A DNA stretch of 64,000 bases from Myxococcales bacterium (GTDB lineage: Bacteria; Myxococcota_A; Bradymonadia; REDH01). Each line of letters opens with the position of its first letter. Position 1 is the first letter of the stretch. Made by a program: the position numbers and the translations under genes. Shown one piece after another: positions 1 through 8,355 of this stretch. Location: assembly GCA_020633625.1 (NCBI GenBank), contig JACKDJ010000008.1, forward strand, positions 62,001-126,000. Direction: 5' to 3'. Below the pieces are notes generated by a model. The model was not told the origin of the DNA. It saw only the letters and a program-made list of their open reading frames with translations, and did not search any database.

Positions 1-1754
1 TCGACCGCCGACGACGCCGCACCCGCGCGCAAGAACCGGCCGTGCCGTCGACGGGTGCCAAACCCGTCGGCAAACGCGCCGTCCTCGAACACACACTCGC
101 CGCCGATCAGCGTCGCACGCACGGCGCCGTCGTTGCGTCTGACCATCCGCGAGACGCCCCCGAGCAGCTCCAGCGGAGCCTCGTGGTAGCCGTCGAGCGA
201 GCCGTCGAGCCCGGCCGGGTCAACGACGACGAGGTCTGCGCGGTCGCCGACCCGCAGGTGGCCCGCGTCGACGTCGAACCACTCCGCGAGCTCGCCCGTC
301 ACACGCCGCACCGCTGTCTCCAGTGGCATGATCGGCGCTCCTCGCTCCGCCGCGTCGTGGACCAGCCGAAGAAAGGCGAGGGCGAAGTTGTAGAACGCCA
401 TGTTCCGCAGGTGCGCGCCCGAGTCCGAGAAGCTGATCTGCACGGTCGGGTGCGCGACCAGCCGCTCCAGAACGTCGCGTCGGTGGTTCGCGATCGTCGT
501 TCGCCACCGAACCGCTGTCCCATGCTCGACCACGAGATCGAGGAACGCGTCGACCGGGTGAATCCCTCGCGCGTCTGCCACCGCGCCGAAGCTCCTTCCG
601 ATCACCGTCGCGTCGGGGCACTCCACGATCTCGGTGTCGTAGAAGTCTCGCTGCCAGACGCGCGGCGAGAACCGCTTCGCGTAGTCACGCCGAAAGCGCC
701 GACGATAGGCCTCGTCGCGCATCAGCGCGTTCCGCGCGATCTGGTCCTTCAGGTGCAGCGCTGCCTCGCCGGCGCCAAACTCCTCGAAGACGACGAGGTC
801 GATCCCGTCGGCGTACACCTCGAACTCCATCGGCACGGTCTGCCAGCGCATGTCGGCGCCCGCGACCGTGTTTGCAGCACCCACAAGCCCGGTGACGGCC
901 AGAGCCAGACCGGGACTCGACTTCGCGTCTGCGGCCGTGATCAGCGTCGTCTTCAGTGGCTTGCGCACACCAAATCCCGCGCTCTCCAACACGAAGAGCA
1001 ACGCGTTGACCTTTGTCGTGATGTTTGGTGCGCTCTGCAGCACGCGCCCGCGGCGGCGCAGCACCTTGTGGAGCCGGCGGTACTCGCCCCAGCTCCCATA
1101 CGCCGACGGGAGCCACGCGCTGCGGTGCCGATCGCCGTCGAGCTTGTCCCACGGGTTCGTCATCGACGACATCCCTAGAAAGCCCGCATCGAGCGCCGCC
1201 TCGAGCCGCGACGCCATCTCCGCGTGCTCCGCCGCGGTCGGCCGCTCGCTCCCAGACACCGAGCGGTCCAGACCCAGCACGCTCACGCGCAGGTCGGAGT
1301 GACCGACGAACGCGGCGACGTTCGGGCCGAGCGGGCGAGCCTCCAGCGCCGCGATGTAGTCCTCTGGCGTCGTCCACGTCTTCTCGCGCTCCAGCAGCGC
1401 CAGCACCGGCTCGCGAGGGAGCGCCTCTACTCGAGAGAACATGTCCGCGCAGTCCAGCGCGTCGCTGAACACCGTCCCGAGGGAGCACGACCCTACGAAC
1501 ACCGTCGTTACCCCGTGCCGAACGGACTCCTCGAGCCCCGGCGCGCCGATCACCTCGGCGTCGTAGTGCGTGTGCGTGTCGAGAAAGCCGGGCATCACCC
1601 AGCAGCCGGCGGCGTCGATCGTCCGCGCGCCGACAAGGGGAGCCGACTCCACCGCCGCGACGCGGCCGCCGCGCACCCCAATGTTCGCGACCCGGCCGGG
1701 CGAACCCGTCCCATCGAAGTACAGACCGTTCGCGATGACGACGTCGTAACGCAT
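1..1754 (-). CDS. N-acyl-D-amino-acid deacylase family amidohydrolase (3' end outside window)
   Basis: About 585 codons are open from the ATG at 1754 to the window edge with no stop. The N-terminus reads like an amidohydrolase strand followed by the metal motif DTHTHYDAEV near residue 60. A long TIM-barrel follows, and the C-terminal strand GGECVFEDGAFADGFGTRR is typical of the closing beta-sandwich. This is the layout of D-aminoacylase/amidohydrolase_3 enzymes, which hydrolyse N-acyl-D-amino acids with Zn and are usually 570-590 residues, so only a few residues are probably missing. Substrate cannot be read from sequence. It is transcribed alone, divergently from the DUF2505-type gene, with about 130 bases between the two starts. 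Confidence 0.8.
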   Translation of the reverse strand, partial: MRYDVVIANGLYFDGTGSPGRVANIGVRGGRVAAVESAPLVGARTIDAAGCWVMPGFLDTHTHYDAEVIGAPGLEESVRHGVTTVFVGSCSLGTVFSDALDCADMFSRVEALPREPVLALLEREKTWTTPEDYIAALEARPLGPNVAAFVGHSDLRVSVLGLDRSVSGSERPTAAEHAEMASRLEAALDAGFLGMSSMTNPWDKLDGDRHRSAWLPSAYGSWGEYRRLHKVLRRRGRVLQSAPNITTKVNALLFVLESAGFGVRKPLKTTLITAADAKSSPGLALAVTGLVGAANTVAGADMRWQTVPMEFEVYADGIDLVVFEEFGAGEAALHLKDQIARNALMRDEAYRRRFRRDYAKRFSPRVWQRDFYDTEIVECPDATVIGRSFGAVADARGIHPVDAFLDLVVEHGTAVRWRTTIANHRRDVLERLVAHPTVQISFSDSGAHLRNMAFYNFALAFLRLVHDAAERGAPIMPLETAVRRVTGELAEWFDVDAGHLRVGDRADLVVVDPAGLDGSLDGYHEAPLELLGGVSRMVRRNDGAVRATLIGGECVFEDGAFADGFGTRRRHGRFLRAGAASSAV

Positions 1755-1886
1755 GGCTGGCTCGGGCTCGGGACCGGCTGAGCATCACGCAATCGCCGGA
1801 CGCGCGCAAGCCACCGGCGACGAACGCGCCCTTGCTCGCGCAGCCGGTCTGGGGCACAACACGCGCTCCACTCTCCGAGGAGTCGC

Positions 1887-2372
1887 ATGCGCTTCGAGAT
1901 CCGCCACACGTTCCCGTGCCCCCCCGAGCGACTGTGGGAGGTCACCGACTCCGAGGAGTTCGAGCGTCGGCTGGCCGAGGCTACGGGCGCGACGCGCGTG
2001 CTGCTCGAACAGTCCGTCAAGGACGGCTCCCGCTACACGAAGCGGCGCATTTCGATGAAGCGCGATCTGCCTGCGCCCATGCGCAAGGCCCTCGGAACCG
2101 ACGAGATCTCCTACGATCAGGAGACATGGCGGCCGGTCGAGGGCGATCGGCTGCGCTGGCAGATCTCCCCAAAGGTCCTCGGGGACCGGTTCTCCGGAAC
2201 CGGGACGACCACCGTTCGCGCCACCCCCGCCGGCTGCGAGCGGATCATCGCCGGCGACCTGCAGGTCAAAGTCCCGCTCATCGGGGGCGCGATGGAGAAG
2301 CGTCTCGTCGACGACGTGACGGCGTCGTACGAGCGCGCCGCCAAGATCGCGCTCGACATGCTGGCCGAGTAG
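1887..2372 (+). CDS. DUF2505-type SRPBCC-fold protein
   Basis: 161 residues with a good ribosome site (GAGGAG seven bases before the ATG). The opening pattern (MRFEIRHTFPCPPERLWEV), a middle segment of alternating strands and a C-terminal amphipathic helix (KRLVDDVTASYERAAKI) fit the START/SRPBCC fold of DUF2505 proteins, small proteins of unknown function found in actinobacteria and myxobacteria. The fold suggests binding of a hydrophobic ligand, but no ligand or partner is evident. It has no signal peptide, so it should be cytoplasmic. It stands alone, convergent with the lipoprotein gene downstream. Confidence 0.65.
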   Translation: MRFEIRHTFPCPPERLWEVTDSEEFERRLAEATGATRVLLEQSVKDGSRYTKRRISMKRDLPAPMRKALGTDEISYDQETWRPVEGDRLRWQISPKVLGDRFSGTGTTTVRATPAGCERIIAGDLQVKVPLIGGAMEKRLVDDVTASYERAAKIALDMLAE

Positions 2373-2388
2373 CCGGCCACACGGCCCT

Positions 2389-2425
2389 ACGCCGCACGGC
2401 GTCCGGGCGCCGGTACGCCGGCGCC
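2389..2425. terminator. Pair of hairpins between convergent genes
   Basis: Two adjacent perfect hairpins lie between convergent stop codons: ACGCCG/CGGCGT with a 2-nt loop (2389-2402) and GGCGCCGG/CCGGCGCC with a TACG loop (2406-2425). Neither is followed by a clear T-run, so termination in either direction is inferred from position and stability only. Confidence 0.45.
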
Positions 2426-2456
2426 GCCAGACGCTTCTGTGTCGCGGCTCCGCGAC

Positions 2457-3326
2457 CTACGGCTCCGCGAGCGGCGTCACGTAGCACGCCGAGCTCTCGC
2501 CCGACGTGACGCATCCGAGCCCGTTGTCGCAGTCATCCGCGGTCTCGCAGCTCGCGAGGCAGACGTGCTCGCCCGCTGCGTCGGTCACGCAGACGCCGCC
2601 GGTGCCGCAGTCGCCATCGGCGCGGCACGGCGCCGAGCAGATCCCCGCGTACCCCTGCTCGTTCGCAGACACCGCGAGACAGACCAGACCCGAGCACTCG
2701 GCGCCATCGGCGCAGGCCACCTGGAACGCGCTGCGTTCGAGCGTCCCGGTGCACACCTCGTTCGCACACCGGCTGCCATCTGCGACGCAGTCGGGCGTGT
2801 TTGTGCAGGCTCCCCCGCGCTCGACCAGGCCGAGCGTGACCGGCACGCAGACGTCGAGCCCCAGAGCCGTCGACATGTTGTCGAGCGTGTCGCACTCGAC
2901 GTTTTGCAGCGCCGCGAGGCACACGGCCGCGTCTTCGGCAGAGTACGTCTGCCGCCCCTCCGAGACGCTGACCATCGTTCGAGTCTGGCACGAGACGTCG
3001 AAGTTCGGCGCGCACGTCGCCGCCGTCATCTGAAACAGCTCCTCCGCTCGCGCGAGGTCGGCCTCGCCGAAGCAGCGGTACATCCAGTCGCACATCAGCT
3101 GCGTCGACTCGCGACACCAGGTGCGCAGCGTCACCTCCGATGGCGCGGCGTCGGCGTCGGTCTGCGCGTCACTGTCGGCGCTGCCATCCGGCGCCGCATC
3201 GGCGCCAGCGTCCGACGCGTCGGCCTGCGCCGCGTCAGACCCGTCTGGCGCGGCGTCTCCGCCACACGAGGCCGACAACAGAGCGGCGAGGAGGGCGGCG
3301 GGCTGGACGAGTTGGCGCTTGAACAT
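2457..3326 (-). CDS. Cys-rich lipoprotein with Asp/Ala-rich linker
   Basis: 289 residues. A lipoprotein signal ends in LSASC with the lipidated cysteine at 21. An Ala/Asp-rich linker (about residues 24-62) follows, then roughly 220 residues with regularly spaced cysteines including segments such as CRADGDCGTGGVCV and CETADDCDNGLGCV. This is a common style of myxobacterial surface lipoprotein, with a disulfide-rich globular part held off the membrane by a flexible spacer. No enzymatic motif is visible and I do not recognise a named family. It is a single gene, with its stop facing the DUF2505-type gene. Confidence 0.75.
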   Translation of the reverse strand: MFKRQLVQPAALLAALLSASCGGDAAPDGSDAAQADASDAGADAAPDGSADSDAQTDADAAPSEVTLRTWCRESTQLMCDWMYRCFGEADLARAEELFQMTAATCAPNFDVSCQTRTMVSVSEGRQTYSAEDAAVCLAALQNVECDTLDNMSTALGLDVCVPVTLGLVERGGACTNTPDCVADGSRCANEVCTGTLERSAFQVACADGAECSGLVCLAVSANEQGYAGICSAPCRADGDCGTGGVCVTDAAGEHVCLASCETADDCDNGLGCVTSGESSACYVTPLAEP

Positions 3327-3411
3327 AGGCCGTTCGTGGATCGAGCTGGGTGGACGGATCGGCTCAGGATTGGCGCAGGATTGGCGCGGCGACGCCGGTT
3401 CGAGCGGCCGC

Positions 3412-4239
3412 CTAGAGGCGCGCCTTCATCGCGGCGTACTCGGCCTCGTTCTCGCGCGTGGGCAGGTCGGACCGGCCACGCATCATCGCCTGGATCGCCG
3501 CCACGCGGTTCTCCGGGTTCGGGTGCGTCGACAGGAACTCGGGCGGATGTGCGCCTCCGCTGAGCTTGGTGAAGAAGTCGACGAAGCCCTGCGGCGAGTA
3601 GCCCGCGCGCACGAGGTAGCCGAAGCCGACGCGATCGGCCTCCGACTCGGCCTCGCGGCTGTAGCGCAGCATCACGCCCTGCTGCACGACCTGCGACGCG
3701 ATCTGCGCGACCAGACCCGGGTCGCGCCCCAGCGCCATCGCCGTCGCCGCCTCGAGCCCGTACGCGGCGACCAGCCGCTCCGCGACATGCCGTTGCGTCA
3801 CGTGCGACACCTCGTGCGACAGCACCGCCATCAGCTCTGCCTCTGTGTCGGCCGTCTGCATCAGCCCCGAGTACACGTAGACGAACCCACCCGGGATCGC
3901 GAACGCGTTCACGGTCTCGTCGTCGTCGACCAGCACGAAGCTGAAGGTGATCGCAGGGTCGCGGTCAGAGGCGACCGCTACGACCTGCGCGCCGAGCCGC
4001 GCGACGTAGGCCTGCAGCTCTGCGTCCGGGTGCATCGTCAGCTCCGAGCGCAGCTCGGTGTCGAGCTCGACGCCGAGGGCGATCTCCTGGTCGACCGGCA
4101 GCAGCACGCTGGCTGCGATGTTCTCGGCCGCTCCAACCGCGGTCTGAACGCCGGAGCACGCGAAGAGCCACAGCGAGGCGGCGGCGAACGCGACGAAGAC
4201 GCGGCGACGGGTCGCGGGGGGCAGGGTGGGGGAGGGCAT
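3412..4239 (-). CDS. M48-family zinc metalloprotease, lipoprotein
   Basis: 275 residues. An N-terminal hydrophobic segment ends in LFACSG (probable lipidation at Cys28). The zinc site is HEVSH (His142, Glu143, His146), with the third ligand expected in REAESEADRVGF downstream. The GGFVYVYSGLMQTADTEAE segment before the motif is typical of BepA/LoiP-type M48 proteases, which act in the periplasm on outer-membrane proteins. There is no C-terminal TPR domain like that of BepA, so it is closer to LoiP/YcaL in size. The promoter must lie in the short stretch before the direct repeat at 4306. Confidence 0.85.
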   Translation of the reverse strand: MPSPTLPPATRRRVFVAFAAASLWLFACSGVQTAVGAAENIAASVLLPVDQEIALGVELDTELRSELTMHPDAELQAYVARLGAQVVAVASDRDPAITFSFVLVDDDETVNAFAIPGGFVYVYSGLMQTADTEAELMAVLSHEVSHVTQRHVAERLVAAYGLEAATAMALGRDPGLVAQIASQVVQQGVMLRYSREAESEADRVGFGYLVRAGYSPQGFVDFFTKLSGGAHPPEFLSTHPNPENRVAAIQAMMRGRSDLPTRENEAEYAAMKARL

Positions 4240-4305
4240 CCAGAGGCTCCAATCGATAGGTTCGCGTCAACGGACGCTCCCCTGCGTTCGCACTGCAAAG
4301 CGGTT

Positions 4306-4331
4306 GGCGCAAGTCGAACGTTCGCGCGACG
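4306..4331 (+). repeat. Left island-boundary direct repeat
   Basis: 26 nt beginning GGCGCAAGTCGAACG, with T at position 16. It contains the short palindrome CGAACGTTCG. IS3 homology begins directly after it. It matches 12262-12287 at 25 of 26 positions, and the flanking bases on both sides differ between the copies. Confidence 0.65.
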
Positions 4332-5016
4332 GCAGCCGGCGGGTTCAGCGCGAGCTGCTCGACGCCGGCGCGAAGTGCAGCCGGACGCGCGACGTCTCTG
4401 CTATGCGGCGCCAGACCCTCATTCCCCGGGCCCGCAAGCGCTTCAAGGCCACCACGGACTCGCGGCACACCCTGGGGGTCGCCCCGAATCTTCTTGACCG
4501 CGCGTTCCAGGCGGCCGGGCCGAACCATGCGTAGGTAGGCGACATCACGTACATCTGGACTCGGCAAGGATGGCTCGACCTCGCCGTTCGCCTCGATCTC
4601 CACTCCCGTCGCGTCGTTGGTTGGGCCACTCCGGCCCTGAACGACCGTCACCTGGTTCTCGCCGCCCTTCGGATGGCACTCGGTACCCGGCGCCCGCCGC
4701 CAAGCCTGCTCAACCACACCGACGGCGGGAGCCAGTACGCGAGCGGCGATTATCAGAGTACGCTCACCCGTGCGGGCCTCGTGTGCAGCATGAGCCGCGA
4801 GGGGAACTGCTGGACAACGCTCCTGCCGAGAGCTTCTTCGCCTCTCTCAAGGTCGAGGAGATCGCCCATCGCGACTTCGACACACGAGACCAAGGACGGC
4901 TCGCAATCCTCGAGTACCTCCGCTGGTACAACGCCCATCGCCGTCACTCCACACTCGGCAACCTCTCACCCGCTCGCTTCGAAGCCCTCACATCACCTGC
5001 CCACATCGCCGCGTGA
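4332..5016 (+). pseudogene. IS3-family OrfB transposase, broken
   Basis: Reads as IS3 OrfB (DDE integrase core): GSRRVQRELLDAG, then TTDSRHTLGVAPNLL, the first-Asp region DITYIWTR, HTDGGSQYASGDY and NAPAESFFASLKVE, ending in YNAHRRHSTLGNLSPARFEAL. Two lesions kill it. There is an in-frame TAG at 4532-4534 where the family has Trp (AWVGDITY). One base is also lost after 4813, so the invariant NCWDNAPAE is split between two frames. The frame is otherwise conserved, so inactivation looks fairly recent. The 5' part of OrfB and all of OrfA are missing. Confidence 0.85.
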
Positions 5017-5060
5017 CCTCTCGTCCACTGTCCGAATTCCTTGAGCCACCCCACTGCCAC
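4332..5060 (+). mobile_element. Truncated IS3-family insertion sequence
   Basis: Contains most of the IS3 OrfB transposase but no OrfA and no left end; homology starts abruptly at the right edge of the 26-nt direct repeat. Sequence after the transposase stop (TGTCCGAATTCCTTGAGCC, around 5030) looks like an IS3-type right end. The exact right boundary is an estimate. The element adjoins the hsdR stub and may have caused that gene's truncation. Confidence 0.7.
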
Positions 5061-5415
5061 TGGACGGCGGTACGCGAGACCCGCAGCAACGTCGGCACCG
5101 CGCTGTCCAACGCCCTGCGCGGCATGGTTGCGGAAGAGAAGGACACCCCGCCCGAGGAGGACGAGGACCGCGGGAGGGCCGCGCTGACCGAGTTCTTCCA
5201 TGAGGTCGAAGGGGACGAGACCCCCGTGGTCGTGACGCGCGTAGTCGACGCCATCGACGAGATCGTCCGCGTCGTCGTTTCCCGGCTGGCAGCCGACCTG
5301 GGCAGGCGACCGCGAGGTGAAGAAGGTAGTCCGCGGAAGGCGGTTCAGGTACAGGCTCCACTCCGACAAGGAACTCTTCGAGAAGGCGTACGGCTACATC
5401 GTGCAGTACTACTGA
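5061..5415 (+). pseudogene. hsdR: C-terminal stub of type I restriction enzyme subunit R
   Basis: Only the last 100 or so codons survive. The first part reads ETRSNVGTALSNAL and then VDAIDEIVRVV in one frame. Near 5265-5280 the frame shifts, and the rest (FPGWQPTWAGDREVKKVVRG, then LHSDKELFEKAYGYIVQYY and a TGA) matches the characteristic end of HsdR proteins. The N-terminal nuclease and helicase domains are absent, removed on the side where the IS3 element lies. It ends 10 bases before the ATPase gene, so the ATPase/HNH pair probably sat directly behind a type I restriction operon. The assignment rests on recognising the C-terminal motif. Confidence 0.65.
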
Positions 5416-5425
5416 GAGAGGCCGG

Positions 5426-7084
5426 ATGGGCGAAGACGCACAGTACCTCTTCTACGTTGGTGATGCGCTGCCTCCGAACCAGTCCGTTCCCTGGTTCAGA
5501 CTGCAGCCTGACCACTGGGATGACTTCGGACAACAGACGCTCTTTCATCTAACACTGACGCTCCCGGACGAGGACGTCACGGTAGCCGTCGGCAAAGTGA
5601 AGATTCTCAGCCGGGAGCCGCCCGACGAGGAGGCTGGGGTCCGAAGATCAGCGACGATGCTCCCTCGGGCATTCAACGAACTCTCGTCGCAGGAGTTCTG
5701 TTCACTCGGTCAAACCTCCACATACTACTTCGCTCTCGCTGGCTTGGCTAGGCACGAGACAGCGCCGATCACTGCGTCGCAGGTCGTAGAGGCGTTGGCA
5801 GATGTCGGATTCGTCGACCCTGACGATGGATGGTGGCTCGGCGACGACCGCTACCAGTCTTCCCTCCTCCGATTCGCTACGGCCTACGCTGCTCGCCGCG
5901 ACGCCGCTGCCCTTCTACGGGGTGAGAGTCCGACGTCCGACGACTCCGCGTCGCTGCCACTGCCGAACGTGTTGACCCACGTGGTGAAGCCGCCGGCGTA
6001 CGACTTTCGTTTCGACGCGACGACGCGGCTTCCGGGGCGGGTGAATGTCCTGGTTGGCAGGAACGGGTCAGGGAAAACGACGCTGCTTGCGGATCTCGCG
6101 GATGACTTGGCCCGGACCCTCCACCGGGGCGCGGCGTGGCACCGGTACCTGCCCGAGTTCACGAAGGTGATCTTCGTGTCCAACACGCTGCTCGATGCAG
6201 ACCGCCTCGCGTATCTCGTCCGGGACACCAGCCGGAGATACGAAATCGCTTTCATCGGTCTCGCTGCGAACTCGCGGGTCCCACTCGACGCAGCCATCCA
6301 AACTTTGTTGGACCGAGCGGAGTCAGGTGAACCGTGGGCTGAGGTCCTTGCGGAGGTCTTCCCGGATCCTGCTGCCTTGGAGGGCTTGTTGCCGGCGAAG
6401 AACGAGAGCGCGCTCGTGGCAACATTGGTGAACGCTCTTGAGGCGGTCAGCGGAGACGACGAGTGGAGGCGATTCGCTAAGGACCACTTCGATGACGAAG
6501 GACTGTGGCCGGGACTGGTGGATGAGCCACGACGTACCGTGCTGCATAGGATGAGCGCAGGCCACCGCTCGCTCGCTTTGGTCTACGCCGGGTTGTTCCG
6601 TGAGGTCGATCGTCGCTCCCTGGTGCTTCTCGACGAGCCAGAGAACTTCCTCCATCCGAGCCTCATATCTCGATTCCATCACCAGTTGAGCGACCTCCTT
6701 GAGCGGAGGAAGGCTTTCGGGATCGTCGCGACCCACTCACCCGTCTTCGTTCAAGAGACCGCTCGCCGTTTCGTGACGGTTATCGAGCGCGCCGGAGCGA
6801 CGGACGCGCGTAGCACCCAGGGCCGACGGCGAACGGGAGCTTGGCTCTCTAGGCCGCAGTTCGAAACGTTCGGCGAGAGTATCGACAACCTGACCGAGTA
6901 TCTCTTCGGGGTCGATTTCCGCGCGAGCAATTGGCGTTCGGTGCTCGTCGAACTCGCCAAAGCGGGTTGTACTGACGAGTATCTCGCTGAGATGCTTGGC
7001 CACAAGCATCGGCTACCTCCACTTGCCCGGACCTTCCTAGAACTCGCCCGTGCTCGGCACGCCGATAAGGTCAACGACTCATGA
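5426..7084 (+). CDS. Septu-like defence ATPase (PtuA-like) with extra N-terminal domain
   Basis: 552 residues. The C-terminal two thirds is an ABC/OLD-type AAA ATPase: Walker A GRNGSGKTT (211-219), signature-like MSAGHRSLAL (376-385), Walker B LVLLDEPENFLHP (399 onward) and a switch His in THSPVF (His437). There is no TOPRIM domain. Residues 1 to about 190 form a separate domain I do not recognise. The gene overlaps the following HNH gene by 4 bases (ATGA). An ATPase plus HNH pair in this order is the make-up of Septu (PtuA senses and regulates, PtuB cuts DNA). Related families such as other AAA-HNH or OLD systems cannot be excluded. Codon use is less GC-rich than the chromosomal flanks. Confidence 0.75.
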   Translation: MGEDAQYLFYVGDALPPNQSVPWFRLQPDHWDDFGQQTLFHLTLTLPDEDVTVAVGKVKILSREPPDEEAGVRRSATMLPRAFNELSSQEFCSLGQTSTYYFALAGLARHETAPITASQVVEALADVGFVDPDDGWWLGDDRYQSSLLRFATAYAARRDAAALLRGESPTSDDSASLPLPNVLTHVVKPPAYDFRFDATTRLPGRVNVLVGRNGSGKTTLLADLADDLARTLHRGAAWHRYLPEFTKVIFVSNTLLDADRLAYLVRDTSRRYEIAFIGLAANSRVPLDAAIQTLLDRAESGEPWAEVLAEVFPDPAALEGLLPAKNESALVATLVNALEAVSGDDEWRRFAKDHFDDEGLWPGLVDEPRRTVLHRMSAGHRSLALVYAGLFREVDRRSLVLLDEPENFLHPSLISRFHHQLSDLLERRKAFGIVATHSPVFVQETARRFVTVIERAGATDARSTQGRRRTGAWLSRPQFETFGESIDNLTEYLFGVDFRASNWRSVLVELAKAGCTDEYLAEMLGHKHRLPPLARTFLELARARHADKVNDS

Positions 7085-7932
7085 TCAGGCTTGGGGCACC
7101 GGTTGACCTTGTGGACCCGGCCCCGTCGCAGGCCGCCTGGGCGGCGATGGTGCGGCGTCGGAAAGGACAGCCGCGAACACGGTTGCAGGCCATTGCAGGC
7201 ACGGTTGGCGCTCGATTCCAGGCCTACCTGGCTGCGCAAGGGGACTTCACTCAGTTCGCGGCGAGCACGTGGCGCCACAACGATGGCGCAGTCGGTACGG
7301 ACCTATATGAGTGCTATCGCTCAGGGCAGAGCATTGACGCAGCCGTCGTAACGTCAGCGCGCAGTGTGCAGGTCGGCTACTGCCCGTATTGCGGCATCCG
7401 CTTGGGCCGGAAGGCCTTTGACCGCAAAGACCCTTGTGACCACCACCTGCCGCGGTCGGTGTTCCCCGAGTTCAGCGTGTTCGCGCCGAACCTCGTTACG
7501 GCGTGTTCCTCCTGCAACGACACCAAGAACGACGACTATCAGTCGCCCGCGGGCACACGCCTGTTCTTGCACCCCTACTTCGACGATTGCCTACGGGAGC
7601 AGCTTGTCGCAGCCACGGTGGAACCTGTCGACGGTGGCACGCCGCTCGTACGTTTTCACGTCGTCTTTCCGACGCGGAGAGCCGAGGCGCCACTCGTCTA
7701 CGCGCACATCGCTAAGCTCGATGTCCTTGCTCAGCTGGAAAATGAGGCTACCGCTCAACTACAAGCCCACCTCAAGGTCTGTGACGAAGATGCGGCAAGA
7801 GCCGCTAGGGCGCTCCGGGCAGCGGCCCAATCTGACCTTGCTGGTCGGCCCAACGACCCAGTGGCTCACGCGCAGCTGGCAGCGTCGGAGTCGCCTTACT
7901 TGGCCGAGATGATAGTGGCGTGCCGTCGGTGA
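7081..7932 (+). CDS. Septu-like HNH endonuclease (PtuB-like)
   Basis: 283 residues, start codon overlapping the ATPase stop. HNH signature: CPYC (Cys101, Cys104), DHHLPRSVFPEF (Asp120-His121-His122), Asn137 in APNLV, then ACSSCNDTKN (Cys142, Cys145, Asn146, Lys149) and the trailing LFLHPYFDD (162-170). The two CxxC pairs would hold a structural zinc and the His/Asn a catalytic metal. The DHxLPKS...FPEFS and HPYFD blocks are typical of HNH proteins paired with PtuA-type ATPases. Predicted to nick or cleave DNA when the partner ATPase detects infection. All key residues are present, so it looks functional. Confidence 0.8.
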   Translation: MIRLGAPVDLVDPAPSQAAWAAMVRRRKGQPRTRLQAIAGTVGARFQAYLAAQGDFTQFAASTWRHNDGAVGTDLYECYRSGQSIDAAVVTSARSVQVGYCPYCGIRLGRKAFDRKDPCDHHLPRSVFPEFSVFAPNLVTACSSCNDTKNDDYQSPAGTRLFLHPYFDDCLREQLVAATVEPVDGGTPLVRFHVVFPTRRAEAPLVYAHIAKLDVLAQLENEATAQLQAHLKVCDEDAARAARALRAAAQSDLAGRPNDPVAHAQLAASESPYLAEMIVACRR

Positions 7933-7939
7933 GCGCGCC

Positions 7940-8130
7940 CTGACCTATGCAGCCGACCAGCCCACCGCCAATGCCATCTCGGCTGCGTCCTGGGGACGTG
8001 ATCCTCATTTCCCGATCCAGGTGCTACGGGAGGCCGACCCTGGAGCACACGACGTCCCTCCCGACCTGGGATGCGCGTTTGGTGCCACGGGGACTGGCCG
8101 TTTCGGCAGAAGCTGTACCTGAACGCATAG
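7940..8130 (+). pseudogene. C-terminal coding remnant, frameshifted, family not identified
   Basis: After the HNH stop, another frame reads about 60 codons of ordered protein including DPHFPIQVLREADPGAHDVP and GATGTGRFG, then stops prematurely. A shift of one base near 8108 restores QKLYLNA and a TAG at 8128-8130. There is no start codon or N-terminal part. The block looks like the tail of a real protein that lost its 5' end. I cannot name the family. Sitting between two defence loci, it may come from a restriction or methylase gene. Confidence 0.4.
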
Positions 8131-8237
8131 CGCGCCGGAGGTGTCGCTCGAGAGTGGCGGGGACGTGTCGTCTCAGCGTGGCACCCGATTCGTCGGCTTG
8201 GTCTTGCGCTCTGATGCGCGTTGCCCGACGGCTTTCA

Positions 8238-8272
8238 TCGCGACTCGCGACTCGCGACTCGCGACTCGCGAC
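8238..8272 (+). repeat. Five tandem copies of TCGCGAC
   Basis: A perfect 7-bp unit repeated five times in the 420-base gap between the convergent HNH and nuclease genes. Apart from this, the preceding coding remnant and a hairpin at 8339, I see nothing in the gap. Confidence 0.9.
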
Positions 8273-8338
8273 GCCGACCACGATGACACGGTCGATGGAC
8301 CAGCCCCTCCGATGGGCCGACCCGCGGTGTGTCGTGCG

Positions 8339-8355
8339 AGCCGGTATCGCCGGCT
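8339..8355. terminator. Hairpin over the stop codon of the nuclease operon
   Basis: AGCCGG, a 5-nt loop, then CCGGCT. The right arm overlaps the TAG of the minus-strand gene. A short stem without a T-run, so terminator function is only suggested. Confidence 0.35.

Noticed and set aside
4534..5016. Programmed frameshifting in the IS3 transposase
   Set aside because: IS3 elements shift frame between orfA and orfB, not inside the DDE core. Here the break is in the middle of a conserved motif, and there is also a nonsense codon, so these are inactivating mutations.
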